Below are positions 1 through 7,352 of a DNA stretch of 64,000 bases, one piece after another. How positions within the stretch are numbered: the first letter of the stretch is position 1; every line of letters starts with the position of its first letter. This DNA is from Paludibacteraceae bacterium (lineage in GTDB: Bacteria; Bacteroidota; Bacteroidia; Bacteroidales; Paludibacteraceae). The notes under the pieces are model-generated. The model searched no databases. It saw only the letters and a list, made by a program, of their open reading frames with translations, and had not been told where the DNA came from. The stretch spans positions 62,001-126,000 of the forward strand of contig JAILLP010000011.1 in the NCBI GenBank assembly GCA_024693065.1, in the 5' to 3' direction. Position numbers and translations under genes: made by a program.

Positions 1-99
1 GATGATGGATACGAACTCACCCTTCTCGATGGAAAGGTTCACACCTCGTAGTGCGGTGAATTGCCCGAATGATTTCGTGATATTATTTGCTGTTATCAT
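1..99 (-). CDS. lolD: LolD-like ABC transporter ATP-binding protein, N-terminal fragment (cut by window edge)
   Basis: The 33 codons visible on the minus strand start with ATG at 99-97 and run off the window. They read like the N-terminus of a LolD/MacB-type ATPase: the first beta strand, then KSFG, then a strand of the type LRGVNLSIEKGEFVSII that normally leads directly into the Walker A loop, which would lie just outside. LolD energises lipoprotein release from the inner membrane with LolC/E permeases, and a LolC/E-type permease gene lies at 13350-14576. The gene overlaps the 3' end of cdaA by 17 nt, so folP, cdaA and this gene are probably co-transcribed. Another ATPase of the same superfamily cannot be excluded because the Walker motifs are not visible. 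Confidence 0.6.
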   Translation of the reverse strand, partial: MITANNITKSFGQFTALRGVNLSIEKGEFVSII

Positions 100-865
100 A
101 GTCCTCTTCAAACTTATTCGTCAGGATGGCTTCCAAATCCTCCGGTGAGATGTTGATCTTGAGCGATCCGTTTTGTGCGTAGGAGATTCTACCCGTCTCC
201 TCTGACACGATGATGACCAGTGCGTCCGTCTTTTCGGAGAGGCCTACAGCGGCCCTATGGCGCAGACCGATCTCTTTGGGGAGGTCGAAGTTGTGTGAGA
301 CGGGCAGGATGCAGCCCGCCGCTGTTATTTTATTTTTGGATATGATCATCGCCCCGTCGTGGAGCGGAGAGTTCTTGAAGAAGATGTTTTCGATGAGCCG
401 GGCGTTGATTTCGGCGTTGATGAAGTCGCCCGTCACCTCTATGTTTTTAAGGTCTTTGGTCTTTTCGAACACGATGAGTGCGCCTACCCGTCTCTTCGCC
501 ATGTTCTTGCAGGCGATGATGATCTGCATCACTTCGGCGTCGACTAACTGGGAAGGGTTGGCGGAGAATAGCTTGTTGATGAACGACGACACCTTGTCGT
601 GCCCGGTTCCGATTCGGGAGAGCGTTTGCCTAATTTCATCTTGGAACAATACGATGAGTGCGATGGCGCCCACGTTGACGATCTGGTTCATGATTCCTCC
701 CAACAGTTGCATTTGGAAGAGGAAGTTCACGACCAGCCATGCCACGACGAAAAAAAGGATGCCGATGAATACACGGATGGCCACTGTTCCCCGCAGGACT
801 TTGTAGGTCTTGTAGAGTATGCAGGTGACAAGAATGATGTCTATGTAATCAATCAGTCTAATCAT
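83..865 (-). CDS. cdaA: Diadenylate cyclase CdaA (DacA family)
   Basis: Makes the second messenger c-di-AMP from two ATP at the inner face of the membrane; in other bacteria c-di-AMP controls potassium uptake and cell-wall homeostasis. The 260-residue length fits CdaA. Roughly residues 5-75 hold three hydrophobic membrane segments, followed by a DisA_N cyclase domain. Both signature motifs are intact: DGA at residues 170-172 and RHR at 202-204, the latter within a GLRHRAAVGLSE stretch. It sits 12 nt downstream of folP and overlaps the next gene, so it is a middle gene of a minus-strand operon. A K+ transporter gene (trkH, 14605-16071) is in the same window, a possible but unproven target of c-di-AMP control. 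Confidence 0.95.
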   Translation of the reverse strand: MIRLIDYIDIILVTCILYKTYKVLRGTVAIRVFIGILFFVVAWLVVNFLFQMQLLGGIMNQIVNVGAIALIVLFQDEIRQTLSRIGTGHDKVSSFINKLFSANPSQLVDAEVMQIIIACKNMAKRRVGALIVFEKTKDLKNIEVTGDFINAEINARLIENIFFKNSPLHDGAMIISKNKITAAGCILPVSHNFDLPKEIGLRHRAAVGLSEKTDALVIIVSEETGRISYAQNGSLKINISPEDLEAILTNKFEEDYDNSK

Positions 866-877
866 TTATTTCCTTGT

Positions 878-1678
878 TTATACCTTATTATTGGAGTAGC
901 GTGTGAAAAGTTCGACACACTGCATCGCTTCCTTCACGTCGTGCACCCTTAGGATGTCCGCACCCTCGACCAAAGCCAACGTGTTCAGCACGGTGGTTCC
1001 GTTCAGTGCGTCGTCTGGCGTGATGTCTAAGGTTTGCCAGATCATTCTTTTCCTTGAGATGCCAACCAGCAGGGGATATCCCATGGATTTCAGTTCATGC
1101 ATCAGGGAGAATAGCTCGAAGTTTTGGTCCATTGTCTTTCCGAAGCCGAATCCGGGGTCAATGATGATGTGTTCGACGCCTTTCTCCCGCAATGATTTGA
1201 TTCCTTCTGCAAAGAAAGCGAAAATTTTTCTGATTAGTTCGCTTGGAGAGGATGAATCTACCTCAAAAGGGTGAGTATATACATAGGTGCATCCAAGATC
1301 CGCCACGGTATCCGCCATCGCGGGGTCACATCCGTATACGTCATTGATGATTTGTGCCCCGTATTCCTTGCCCGCCATCTGGGCGACGCTAGCCCGGAAA
1401 GTGTCGATGGAAAGACAGATGTCGGGGTGTGCCCCTCTGATGAGTTCGAGGGCGTTCCCTATTCTCGAAAGCTCCTCCTCCTCGCTGACGGGTGCGCTTC
1501 CCGGTCGGGTGGAGCAGGCTCCGATGTCGAAAATGGTGGCACCCTCCGCTTTGAATTGGTCGATTCTTGACAAGATAGCTTCCTTTGTTTCGCATCGGCT
1601 TCCTTTAAAGAAGGAATCTGGTGTAATATTTATGATCCCCATCACTTGTGGGTTCTTTTGGTCGTAAGTATTTGTCAT
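878..1678 (-). CDS. folP: Dihydropteroate synthase
   Basis: Condenses p-aminobenzoate with 6-hydroxymethyl-dihydropterin pyrophosphate in folate synthesis; cytoplasmic TIM barrel. The 266 residues carry the family signatures in order: NITPDSFF (about residues 17-24), DIGACSTRPGS (51-61), IDTF, INDVYGCD, IDPGFGFGKT and GISRKRM. Length is normal for the enzyme. The ATG at 1678-1676 is the natural start, just before the first beta strand. The next gene, cdaA, begins 12 nt downstream, indicating one transcript. No odd features were seen in the active-site loops. Confidence 0.95.
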   Translation of the reverse strand: MTNTYDQKNPQVMGIINITPDSFFKGSRCETKEAILSRIDQFKAEGATIFDIGACSTRPGSAPVSEEEELSRIGNALELIRGAHPDICLSIDTFRASVAQMAGKEYGAQIINDVYGCDPAMADTVADLGCTYVYTHPFEVDSSSPSELIRKIFAFFAEGIKSLREKGVEHIIIDPGFGFGKTMDQNFELFSLMHELKSMGYPLLVGISRKRMIWQTLDITPDDALNGTTVLNTLALVEGADILRVHDVKEAMQCVELFTRYSNNKV

Positions 1679-1910
1679 ACAAGTAAATATATAAAATTTA
1701 TTTCATTCTAAATCAGATGCAATATTAAAAAATGCAAAAAAATATCCCTAAAAACTTTTTTGCAAAAATAGAAAATATATATCTTTGTCCACTACTTCAG
1801 TCGCGAAATTGATTGTGCTGTTGAATTTTGAGGTTGAGTGGGGCAATAAAACTGCAAAAGAGAAGTTATATAATTATTAATGAAACATTATCTTATTTTA
1901 TTATAGTGCT
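1679..1910 (+). promoter_or_regulatory. Divergent intergenic region with promoter for the GldJ-like gene
   Basis: AT-rich 232-nt gap between folP (minus) and the lipoprotein gene (plus). For the plus strand, TATCTTTG at 1780-1787 matches the Bacteroidota -7 box TAnnTTTG, and TTTG at 1759-1762 could be the -33 box, though the 17-nt spacer is slightly shorter than the usual 19-20. Transcription would start near 1793, leaving a leader of roughly 115 nt before the ATG at 1911. No obvious minus-strand promoter for folP was recognised. Confidence 0.5.
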
Positions 1911-3476
1911 ATGAGACACGTAAATTTTTTGAAGACTGCGGCGTTGTTGATGTTAGCTGGTTTTACATTGGCTTCGTGCGGAGAAAAAAAGTTGAAAGAC
2001 TCTAAGGAATCAAACGCTACAGGTTGGAAATACAATGACAAGGAGAATGGCGGATTCCAGGTTGTGAATGGTTATGTACAGGAAACCCCTCCGGGAATGG
2101 TTTTCATTGAGGGTGGTACATTTACACAAGGTCGTGTGATTGAGGATGTGATCGGTGACTGGAACAATATTCCGAGACGTGTGACCGTCGCTTCCTTCTA
2201 TATGGATAAATATGAGATTTCAAATGTGAACTGGCGTGAGTACCTCTATTGGATGGGCAACGTGTTCCACAACACTCCTGAGTATGTAGAGAAGGCTTAC
2301 CCTGATACATTGGTATGGCGTGAGGAGTTGGCTTACAACGAGCCTTATTTGGACTTCTACTTCTCTCATGTGGCTTACAACTGGTATCCTGTTGTGGGTG
2401 TTAACTGGGAGCAGTGCTGTGATTATTGTATTTGGCGTACTGACCGTGTGAACGAGATGAGAATGGCTTCTAAGGGTGTTATCCAATACCCTGACTTCCA
2501 AGCTTTGAAGGGTAACACTGACCCTAACGATATTGCTCAGAACCAAGTGTTCAGTACTCAGAAATACTTGATGAAGGCTGATTATAAGCCAACGGATGGT
2601 AAGAAGCCTGTAACTGACGTTTATGGAAATGTTAGAAAGACAAATATGTCTGACGGTATATTGATGCCGAAGTATCGTCTCCCGACCGAGGCTGAGTGGG
2701 AGTATGCAGCTTACGGAACGAAGGCTATCGAGGGCGAGGAGAACTACCAAGAGAGAAAGATTTATCCTTGGTATGGTCACCAAATGCGTAACCCAAGCAA
2801 GAAGGTTAAAGGTCAGATGTATGCTAACTATGTTCGTGGACGAGGCGATATGATGGGTATGGGAGGTCACTTGAACGACCACGCTACTATCACGGCTCCA
2901 GTGGATGCTTTCTGGCCAAATGAGTTCGGCCTCTATTGTATGGCTGGTAACGTAAACGAATGGGTAATGGATGTTTATCGTGTATTGTCAAGCGACGATG
3001 TACAAGAGTACAACCCATTCCGTGGTAACGAATACAAGGTTCCTGTTAAGGAACAGACTACCATCGATGGTGTGGACGTGAAAGTTCCTCAAATTGATAG
3101 CTTGGGTCGTGTAGTGTTCGCTTATCCAGTTGACAAGGCTGAGGATCCTGCCGCTTACGCTAAATTGGATGTTCGTAACTACAAGGATGGTGATGCTGGT
3201 AGCGCACTGAACAGAGCAGATTGGACTGTCGTTACTGACCCAGACGTTTCTACTAAGAAATTGTACGATCCAGATCCTGAGAGTGATAGGGAGAGCTTCT
3301 TGGCCTCTAAGGTTTCTAATACCACTCGTGTTTACAAGGGTGGTGGTTGGAAAGACCGCTCTTACTGGTTGAACCCAGGTCAGAGAAGATATCTTGAGCA
3401 GACTGAGTCTCGTAGCGATCTCGGTTTCCGTTGCGCAATGAGCAAGGTAGGTGCTGAGGATGGAGATGTAAGATAA
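1911..3476 (+). CDS. gldJ: GldJ/GldK-type lipoprotein (formylglycine-generating-enzyme fold), gliding/T9SS-associated
   Basis: The 521-residue protein begins with a lipoprotein signal (LASC, Cys23) and has a sulfatase-modifying-factor (SUMF1/FGE-like) domain, recognisable from PPGMVFIEGGTF, YRLPTEAEWEYAAYG, MAGNVNEWVMDVY and a C-terminal RVYKGGGWKDR...LGFRCAM stretch. In Bacteroidota this fold is used by GldJ and GldK, lipoproteins of gliding and the type IX secretion apparatus. Placement directly before murF recalls gldJ-murF order in flavobacteria as I remember it, and no gldLMN follows, so GldJ is preferred over GldK/PorK. The gene uses a narrow codon set (GGT, CGT, AAC), suggesting high expression. 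It is monocistronic, with a promoter upstream and a strong terminator directly after. A generic SUMF1 lipoprotein is the alternative. Confidence 0.75.
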   Translation: MRHVNFLKTAALLMLAGFTLASCGEKKLKDSKESNATGWKYNDKENGGFQVVNGYVQETPPGMVFIEGGTFTQGRVIEDVIGDWNNIPRRVTVASFYMDKYEISNVNWREYLYWMGNVFHNTPEYVEKAYPDTLVWREELAYNEPYLDFYFSHVAYNWYPVVGVNWEQCCDYCIWRTDRVNEMRMASKGVIQYPDFQALKGNTDPNDIAQNQVFSTQKYLMKADYKPTDGKKPVTDVYGNVRKTNMSDGILMPKYRLPTEAEWEYAAYGTKAIEGEENYQERKIYPWYGHQMRNPSKKVKGQMYANYVRGRGDMMGMGGHLNDHATITAPVDAFWPNEFGLYCMAGNVNEWVMDVYRVLSSDDVQEYNPFRGNEYKVPVKEQTTIDGVDVKVPQIDSLGRVVFAYPVDKAEDPAAYAKLDVRNYKDGDAGSALNRADWTVVTDPDVSTKKLYDPDPESDRESFLASKVSNTTRVYKGGGWKDRSYWLNPGQRRYLEQTESRSDLGFRCAMSKVGAEDGDVR

Positions 3477-3490
3477 TGTAATCTCATAGA

Positions 3491-3521
3491 AAAAAAAGCC
3501 CCTCTTGTAGGGGCTTTTTTT
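3491..3521 (+). terminator. Rho-independent terminator after the GldJ-like gene
   Basis: A-tract, stem AGCCCC / GGGGCT with a TCTTGTA loop, and a run of seven or more T. The hairpin begins 15 nt after the TAA stop of the lipoprotein gene and separates it from murF, which starts at 3548. Confidence 0.9.
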
Positions 3522-3547
3522 GTTACTGAAAGTTTATTCTTTTTGTT

Positions 3548-4813
3548 ATGGATATTCAATGCATTTATGACATATTTTCCCGCTTCCCGCTTGTGACAAC
3601 CGACAGTAGGAGTTGCCCTATGGATTCTTTGTTCTTTGCCTTGAAGGGCGGAAACTTTGATGGTAATAAATTCGCCCGTGCCGCTATTGAACAGGGATGC
3701 GCCTACGCATTCGTGGATGAACCGGAGCATGCGGACGGCGATCGGATTTTATTGGTCGACGATTGCTTGAAGACCTTGCAGCGCCTGGCGGAGTACCATC
3801 GCAAGCAGTTGGGATTGAAAATTATCGGCGTTACGGGCAGTAACGGTAAGACGACGACCAAGGAGTTGCTCGCTTCTGTCTTGGGCAGGAAGTTCAACCT
3901 GACTTATACAAAAGGTAACCTGAACAACCAAATCGGTGTGCCGTTGACTCTCTTGTCCATCAAAAAGGAGCATGAACTGGCTATCGTCGAAATGGGTGCG
4001 AGCCACCCTGGAGACATCGAGGAGCTGGTGAACATCGCCCATCCTGACTATGGCTTGATCACTAACATCGGTACTGCCCACATCCTGGGCTTCGGATCCT
4101 TCGAAGGGGTGGTCAAGACGAAGTGCGAGTTGTATGATTACCTGCGGACTCATCACGGGAAGGTATTCTATCATTGCGCTAACCCTATCTTGGAGGAGAA
4201 ATCCTCGGGTATGGACCGTATCCCTTACGGGGCGGGCTCTCCGCTCTCCGCGGAACTGGTGGGTTGCGATCCTTTCCTGCATATCCGTTGGAATGGACAG
4301 GACATCCAAACACAGCTGATCGGTGCCTATAATTTCGAGAATGTGTTGGCGAGCATCGCGGTGGGTTCCTACTTCGGCGTCTCTCCGGAGGATATCGTGG
4401 AGGCTATCTCCCAATATGCGCCGACGAACAGCCGCTCCCAATATAAGAAGACGGCTTCCAATGATCTGATTATCGATGCTTACAACGCGAACCCGACGAG
4501 CATGTCGGCCGCACTCGATAACTTCAAGAGCATGGTCGCTGATAGCAAGGTGGTTGTCCTTGGCGATATGAAGGAGTTGGGCCATGTCAGCGAAGCGGAG
4601 CATCAGAAGATAGCAGATATGTTGCCTGCTCTGCACCTGAAACAGGCTTTCTTGATCGGTCCTGAATTCGCTAAGACGAACGCTGACGCACTGAAGTTCG
4701 ATTCGGTGGACCAACTGAACGAGTACTTGAAGGCGAACCCGGTAACCTCTTCGCTTGTTCTTGTGAAGGGATCCAATAGTATGAAGTTGACCTCTTGTGT
4801 CGATAATCTGTAA
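3548..4813 (+). CDS. murF: UDP-N-acetylmuramoyl-tripeptide--D-alanyl-D-alanine ligase
   Basis: Adds D-Ala-D-Ala to UDP-MurNAc-tripeptide in the last cytoplasmic step of peptidoglycan precursor synthesis. At 421 residues it is of usual MurF length. Visible are the N-terminal substrate domain (TDSRSCPMDSLFFALKG), the ATP-binding P-loop GVTGSNGKTTTKE near residue 100, the NLNNQIGVPLTLL and EMGASHPGDIEEL motifs of the Mur central domain, and a C-terminal ligase domain with DAYNANPTSM and VLGDMKELG. It follows a terminator, so it must have its own promoter between 3522 and 3547 or further upstream. It starts a run of plus-strand genes with small gaps (to 7352). Confidence 0.96.
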   Translation: MDIQCIYDIFSRFPLVTTDSRSCPMDSLFFALKGGNFDGNKFARAAIEQGCAYAFVDEPEHADGDRILLVDDCLKTLQRLAEYHRKQLGLKIIGVTGSNGKTTTKELLASVLGRKFNLTYTKGNLNNQIGVPLTLLSIKKEHELAIVEMGASHPGDIEELVNIAHPDYGLITNIGTAHILGFGSFEGVVKTKCELYDYLRTHHGKVFYHCANPILEEKSSGMDRIPYGAGSPLSAELVGCDPFLHIRWNGQDIQTQLIGAYNFENVLASIAVGSYFGVSPEDIVEAISQYAPTNSRSQYKKTASNDLIIDAYNANPTSMSAALDNFKSMVADSKVVVLGDMKELGHVSEAEHQKIADMLPALHLKQAFLIGPEFAKTNADALKFDSVDQLNEYLKANPVTSSLVLVKGSNSMKLTSCVDNL

Positions 4814-4825
4814 TGACCGGTTGCC

Positions 4826-5275
4826 ATGAAACAGATAGCCTTAGTGGTAATATTCTTCACGATATTCTTCTCGTATCTCTTCTATGTCCATAACCGTAAG
4901 AAGAAGGCTTTGCCTCCTGCCAAGGAGGAGACGGAGGAGGAACGGAAGGAACGTATACGACAGGAGAAAATCGCTTCGGGCGAGTGTTGTGGACAGCATG
5001 CGGTCTGCGAGCGTGACTCGCTCTTGAACACTAAACTGAAGGTGGTTTATTACGACGATGAGGAGTTGGACGCTTTCGCAAACAGAGAGCCTTCCAGCTA
5101 TACGGACGAGGAGATTTCGCAGTTCCAGAACGTGCTTTTTACCATGAAGGATTTTGATGTGGCTGGTTGGCTGAAAAGCCTTCAGTCTCGGGAGATACAG
5201 CTACCCGACGTGGTCCGGGAGGAGGCGCTGATGATCGTCTCCGAACGAAGGTCGAACGCAAGTGCGACTGTCTAA
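4826..5275 (+). CDS. Conserved small membrane-anchored protein of unknown function
   Basis: 149 residues, no function recognised. One N-terminal membrane segment (about residues 3-21) is followed by a highly charged K/E-rich stretch (about 30-50) likely to be helical, then a CCGQHAVCERDSLL segment with three cysteines and an acidic C-terminal domain. The Cys-rich stretch looks like a conserved signature that I recall from other Bacteroidales hypothetical proteins, but I know of no assigned function. The gene begins 12 nt after murF and ends 19 nt before the LTA-synthase-like gene, so it probably belongs to an envelope-related transcript. Confidence 0.75.
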   Translation: MKQIALVVIFFTIFFSYLFYVHNRKKKALPPAKEETEEERKERIRQEKIASGECCGQHAVCERDSLLNTKLKVVYYDDEELDAFANREPSSYTDEEISQFQNVLFTMKDFDVAGWLKSLQSREIQLPDVVREEALMIVSERRSNASATV

Positions 5276-5294
5276 CTTTTAATGAGGAGTCCCT

Positions 5295-7109
5295 ATGAAG
5301 TCCAGGTTGAAATCTCTTCTTTTCGTATACCTCTTTTGGGTGGTTCTTTTCATTTTGCAGAAACCTATCTTCTTGCTGTTCCATTGGAATAGCGCATGCC
5401 GCCATTCTTTCGGGGAGTGGTTGCTGACCAATGTCCATGGGTTCTCGATGGACCTCTCCATGGCGGGCTATTTCACCCTGCCGATATTAGTCGTGCTGCT
5501 GGTTTCATGTTTCTTTTCCAAGGATCGTCTCTTCGGAAATATCACGAAGGTCCTCACCATCATCTTCCTCTCTTTGGGCATGTTGGTTCTGGTCTCGGAC
5601 CTTTTTCTGTATAAGTACTGGGGCTTCCGTCTCGATGCCACCCCTCTTTTTTATTTGTCGTCGCCTAAGGATGCGGCGGCGAGCGGTACGGCGAAGGAGT
5701 ATCTTTCCTCCTTGCTTCTTTTCACGCTCTTCTTGGGCGGTTCCATGTATGCGTATCTAAAGTTGCACAAACGCTTTTTCTCCTTCTCGGGGAAGGCTTA
5801 CGTGGCATTGCTCCCCTTATTGCTTTTGGGGGGCGTGATGTTCATCGCCATCAGGGGCGGTGTGGGTGTCTCCACGATGAATGCGGGCAGATGCTATTTC
5901 AGCAAGGATATATTCCTCAATCATGCGGCGATTAACCCTACATGGAACTTCATTAGCGCTTGTTTCTCCTCCAAACGGTTCGACGACCAATATCGTTTCA
6001 TGCCGGACGAGGAGGCGCACGAGAGGCTCCTCCCTTTGCTTCCTGTCGAGGGGGATTCCACGACTATCCGTCTTTTGAGGAATACCCGCCCGGATGTTAT
6101 CTTCATCATCATGGAGGGAATCGGCTCGAATGTGATCGAAACGCTTGGCGGGGAAAAGGGTGTAGCGCCTAACCTTAACCGATTGATGGAAGAGGGTGTT
6201 TTGTTCACTCGTTTCTATGCGAATAGTTTCCGTACGGATAGGGGTTTGGTTTCGATTCTGAGCGGCTATCCTGCGCAACCGACCTCCTCGGTGATGAAAT
6301 ACCCCGCTAAGACGCAGAACATGGCTAAAATACCGCTTTCCTTGAAGCAGGCAGGGTACGATTTGGCGTTCTTCTACGGAGGGGATGATAACTTCACGAA
6401 CCTGCATTCGTATCTTGTCACTTCCGGTTTCGAGAAGATCATCACGGAGAAGGATTTCGGCCATTCGGAGATGTCCACCAAGTGGGGTGCTTACGACCAT
6501 GTGGTCTTGAACCGTCTCTTGAAGGATATTGACGAGGAGACGCGACGTCCGTTCTTTAAGGCTATATTGACGCTGAATAGCCATGAACCGTTCGATGTGC
6601 CTATGCGTCGGCTTGAAGAGCCATATTTGAATTCTGTCGCCTATACGGATAGTTGCCTCGGCGCATTTGTCGATCAGCTCCGCCAAAGGGAGTTGTGGAA
6701 CAATCTGCTGTTGGTGATATTGCCCGACCATGCGTACCGCTATCCCGCCGATCTCTCCAGCTCGTGTGTCGCACGGCATGAGATTCCTATGCTATGGCTG
6801 GGTGGAGCGTTAAATCAGCAGCCTATGCGTGTGGACACGGTATGCTCGCAGATGGATTTGGCCCGCACGTTGCTGTCGCAGATGGATTTGCCGGCGGACG
6901 ATTTTATATTCAGCAAGGATATATTCGGGCAGCGGACCCATAAGTTCGCATACTACGCTTTCCCGGACGGTTTTGGCATGATCGACCATCGTGGCGTGGC
7001 GATTTTCGACAATGCTTCCGGCGCACCGCAGGAGTGCGACAACGATACGCTTCTCCTTGCGGGGAAGGCCTTCCTGCAATGTCTGTATGATGATTTAGCT
7101 AAAAGATAG
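5295..7109 (+). CDS. LTA synthase family phosphoglycerol/phosphoethanolamine-type transferase (membrane sulfatase fold)
   Basis: 604 residues: five hydrophobic segments (about 8-28, 55-75, 82-105, 136-155, 168-187) and then an extracytoplasmic alkaline-phosphatase/sulfatase domain from about 260. Key LtaS-type residues are visible: metal Glu274 in IIMEGIG, nucleophile Thr314 in FRTDRG, His430 in LNSHEPFD, and Asp478-His479 in LPDHAYRYP. Enzymes of this family move phosphoglycerol or similar groups from phospholipids to surface acceptors outside the inner membrane. True LTA is not expected in a Gram-negative organism, so the acceptor is more likely a periplasmic glucan, lipid A or glycan. It is co-directional with murF and overlaps nothing; the zinc-ribbon gene follows 3 nt later. 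Confidence 0.85.
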   Translation: MKSRLKSLLFVYLFWVVLFILQKPIFLLFHWNSACRHSFGEWLLTNVHGFSMDLSMAGYFTLPILVVLLVSCFFSKDRLFGNITKVLTIIFLSLGMLVLVSDLFLYKYWGFRLDATPLFYLSSPKDAAASGTAKEYLSSLLLFTLFLGGSMYAYLKLHKRFFSFSGKAYVALLPLLLLGGVMFIAIRGGVGVSTMNAGRCYFSKDIFLNHAAINPTWNFISACFSSKRFDDQYRFMPDEEAHERLLPLLPVEGDSTTIRLLRNTRPDVIFIIMEGIGSNVIETLGGEKGVAPNLNRLMEEGVLFTRFYANSFRTDRGLVSILSGYPAQPTSSVMKYPAKTQNMAKIPLSLKQAGYDLAFFYGGDDNFTNLHSYLVTSGFEKIITEKDFGHSEMSTKWGAYDHVVLNRLLKDIDEETRRPFFKAILTLNSHEPFDVPMRRLEEPYLNSVAYTDSCLGAFVDQLRQRELWNNLLLVILPDHAYRYPADLSSSCVARHEIPMLWLGGALNQQPMRVDTVCSQMDLARTLLSQMDLPADDFIFSKDIFGQRTHKFAYYAFPDGFGMIDHRGVAIFDNASGAPQECDNDTLLLAGKAFLQCLYDDLAKR

Positions 7110-7112
7110 GAT

Positions 7113-7352
7113 ATGCGTTGCTATAATTGTGGATCGGAATTGCCTGAGGGTTCCAAGTATTGCTTGAGCTGCGGGCGTAAGGTGGGCGAGAAGAGCCAAC
7201 CCTCCTCGTCGAACGCGGAGGGCAGTGCCGAGCATTTGGACCCGAGCAAAAAGAAAGAGGGGAAACGTTTTAAGTTACCCCTCTTCCATCGTTGTATGAT
7301 TTTCCTCGTCCTACTCCTTTTGGTTGTTTTGGCTCTCACCCATGCGAAGTAA
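7113..7352 (+). CDS. Zinc-ribbon protein with C-terminal membrane anchor
   Basis: 79 residues. Two CxxC knuckles (CYNC at 3-6 and CLSC at 17-20) form a zinc-ribbon (DUF zinc_ribbon_2 type), followed by a polar serine-rich linker and a C-terminal hydrophobic segment (about residues 57-76) predicted to be a tail anchor. Function unknown. It starts 3 nt after the LTA-synthase-like gene, so it is likely translated with it. Its last 42 nt overlap the 3' end of nadB on the opposite strand. Confidence 0.75.
   Translation: MRCYNCGSELPEGSKYCLSCGRKVGEKSQPSSSNAEGSAEHLDPSKKKEGKRFKLPLFHRCMIFLVLLLLVVLALTHAK

Noticed and set aside
210-806. Long plus-strand ORF opposite cdaA (198 codons)
   Set aside because: Antisense shadow of a clear diadenylate cyclase; composition is that of a reversed coding frame.
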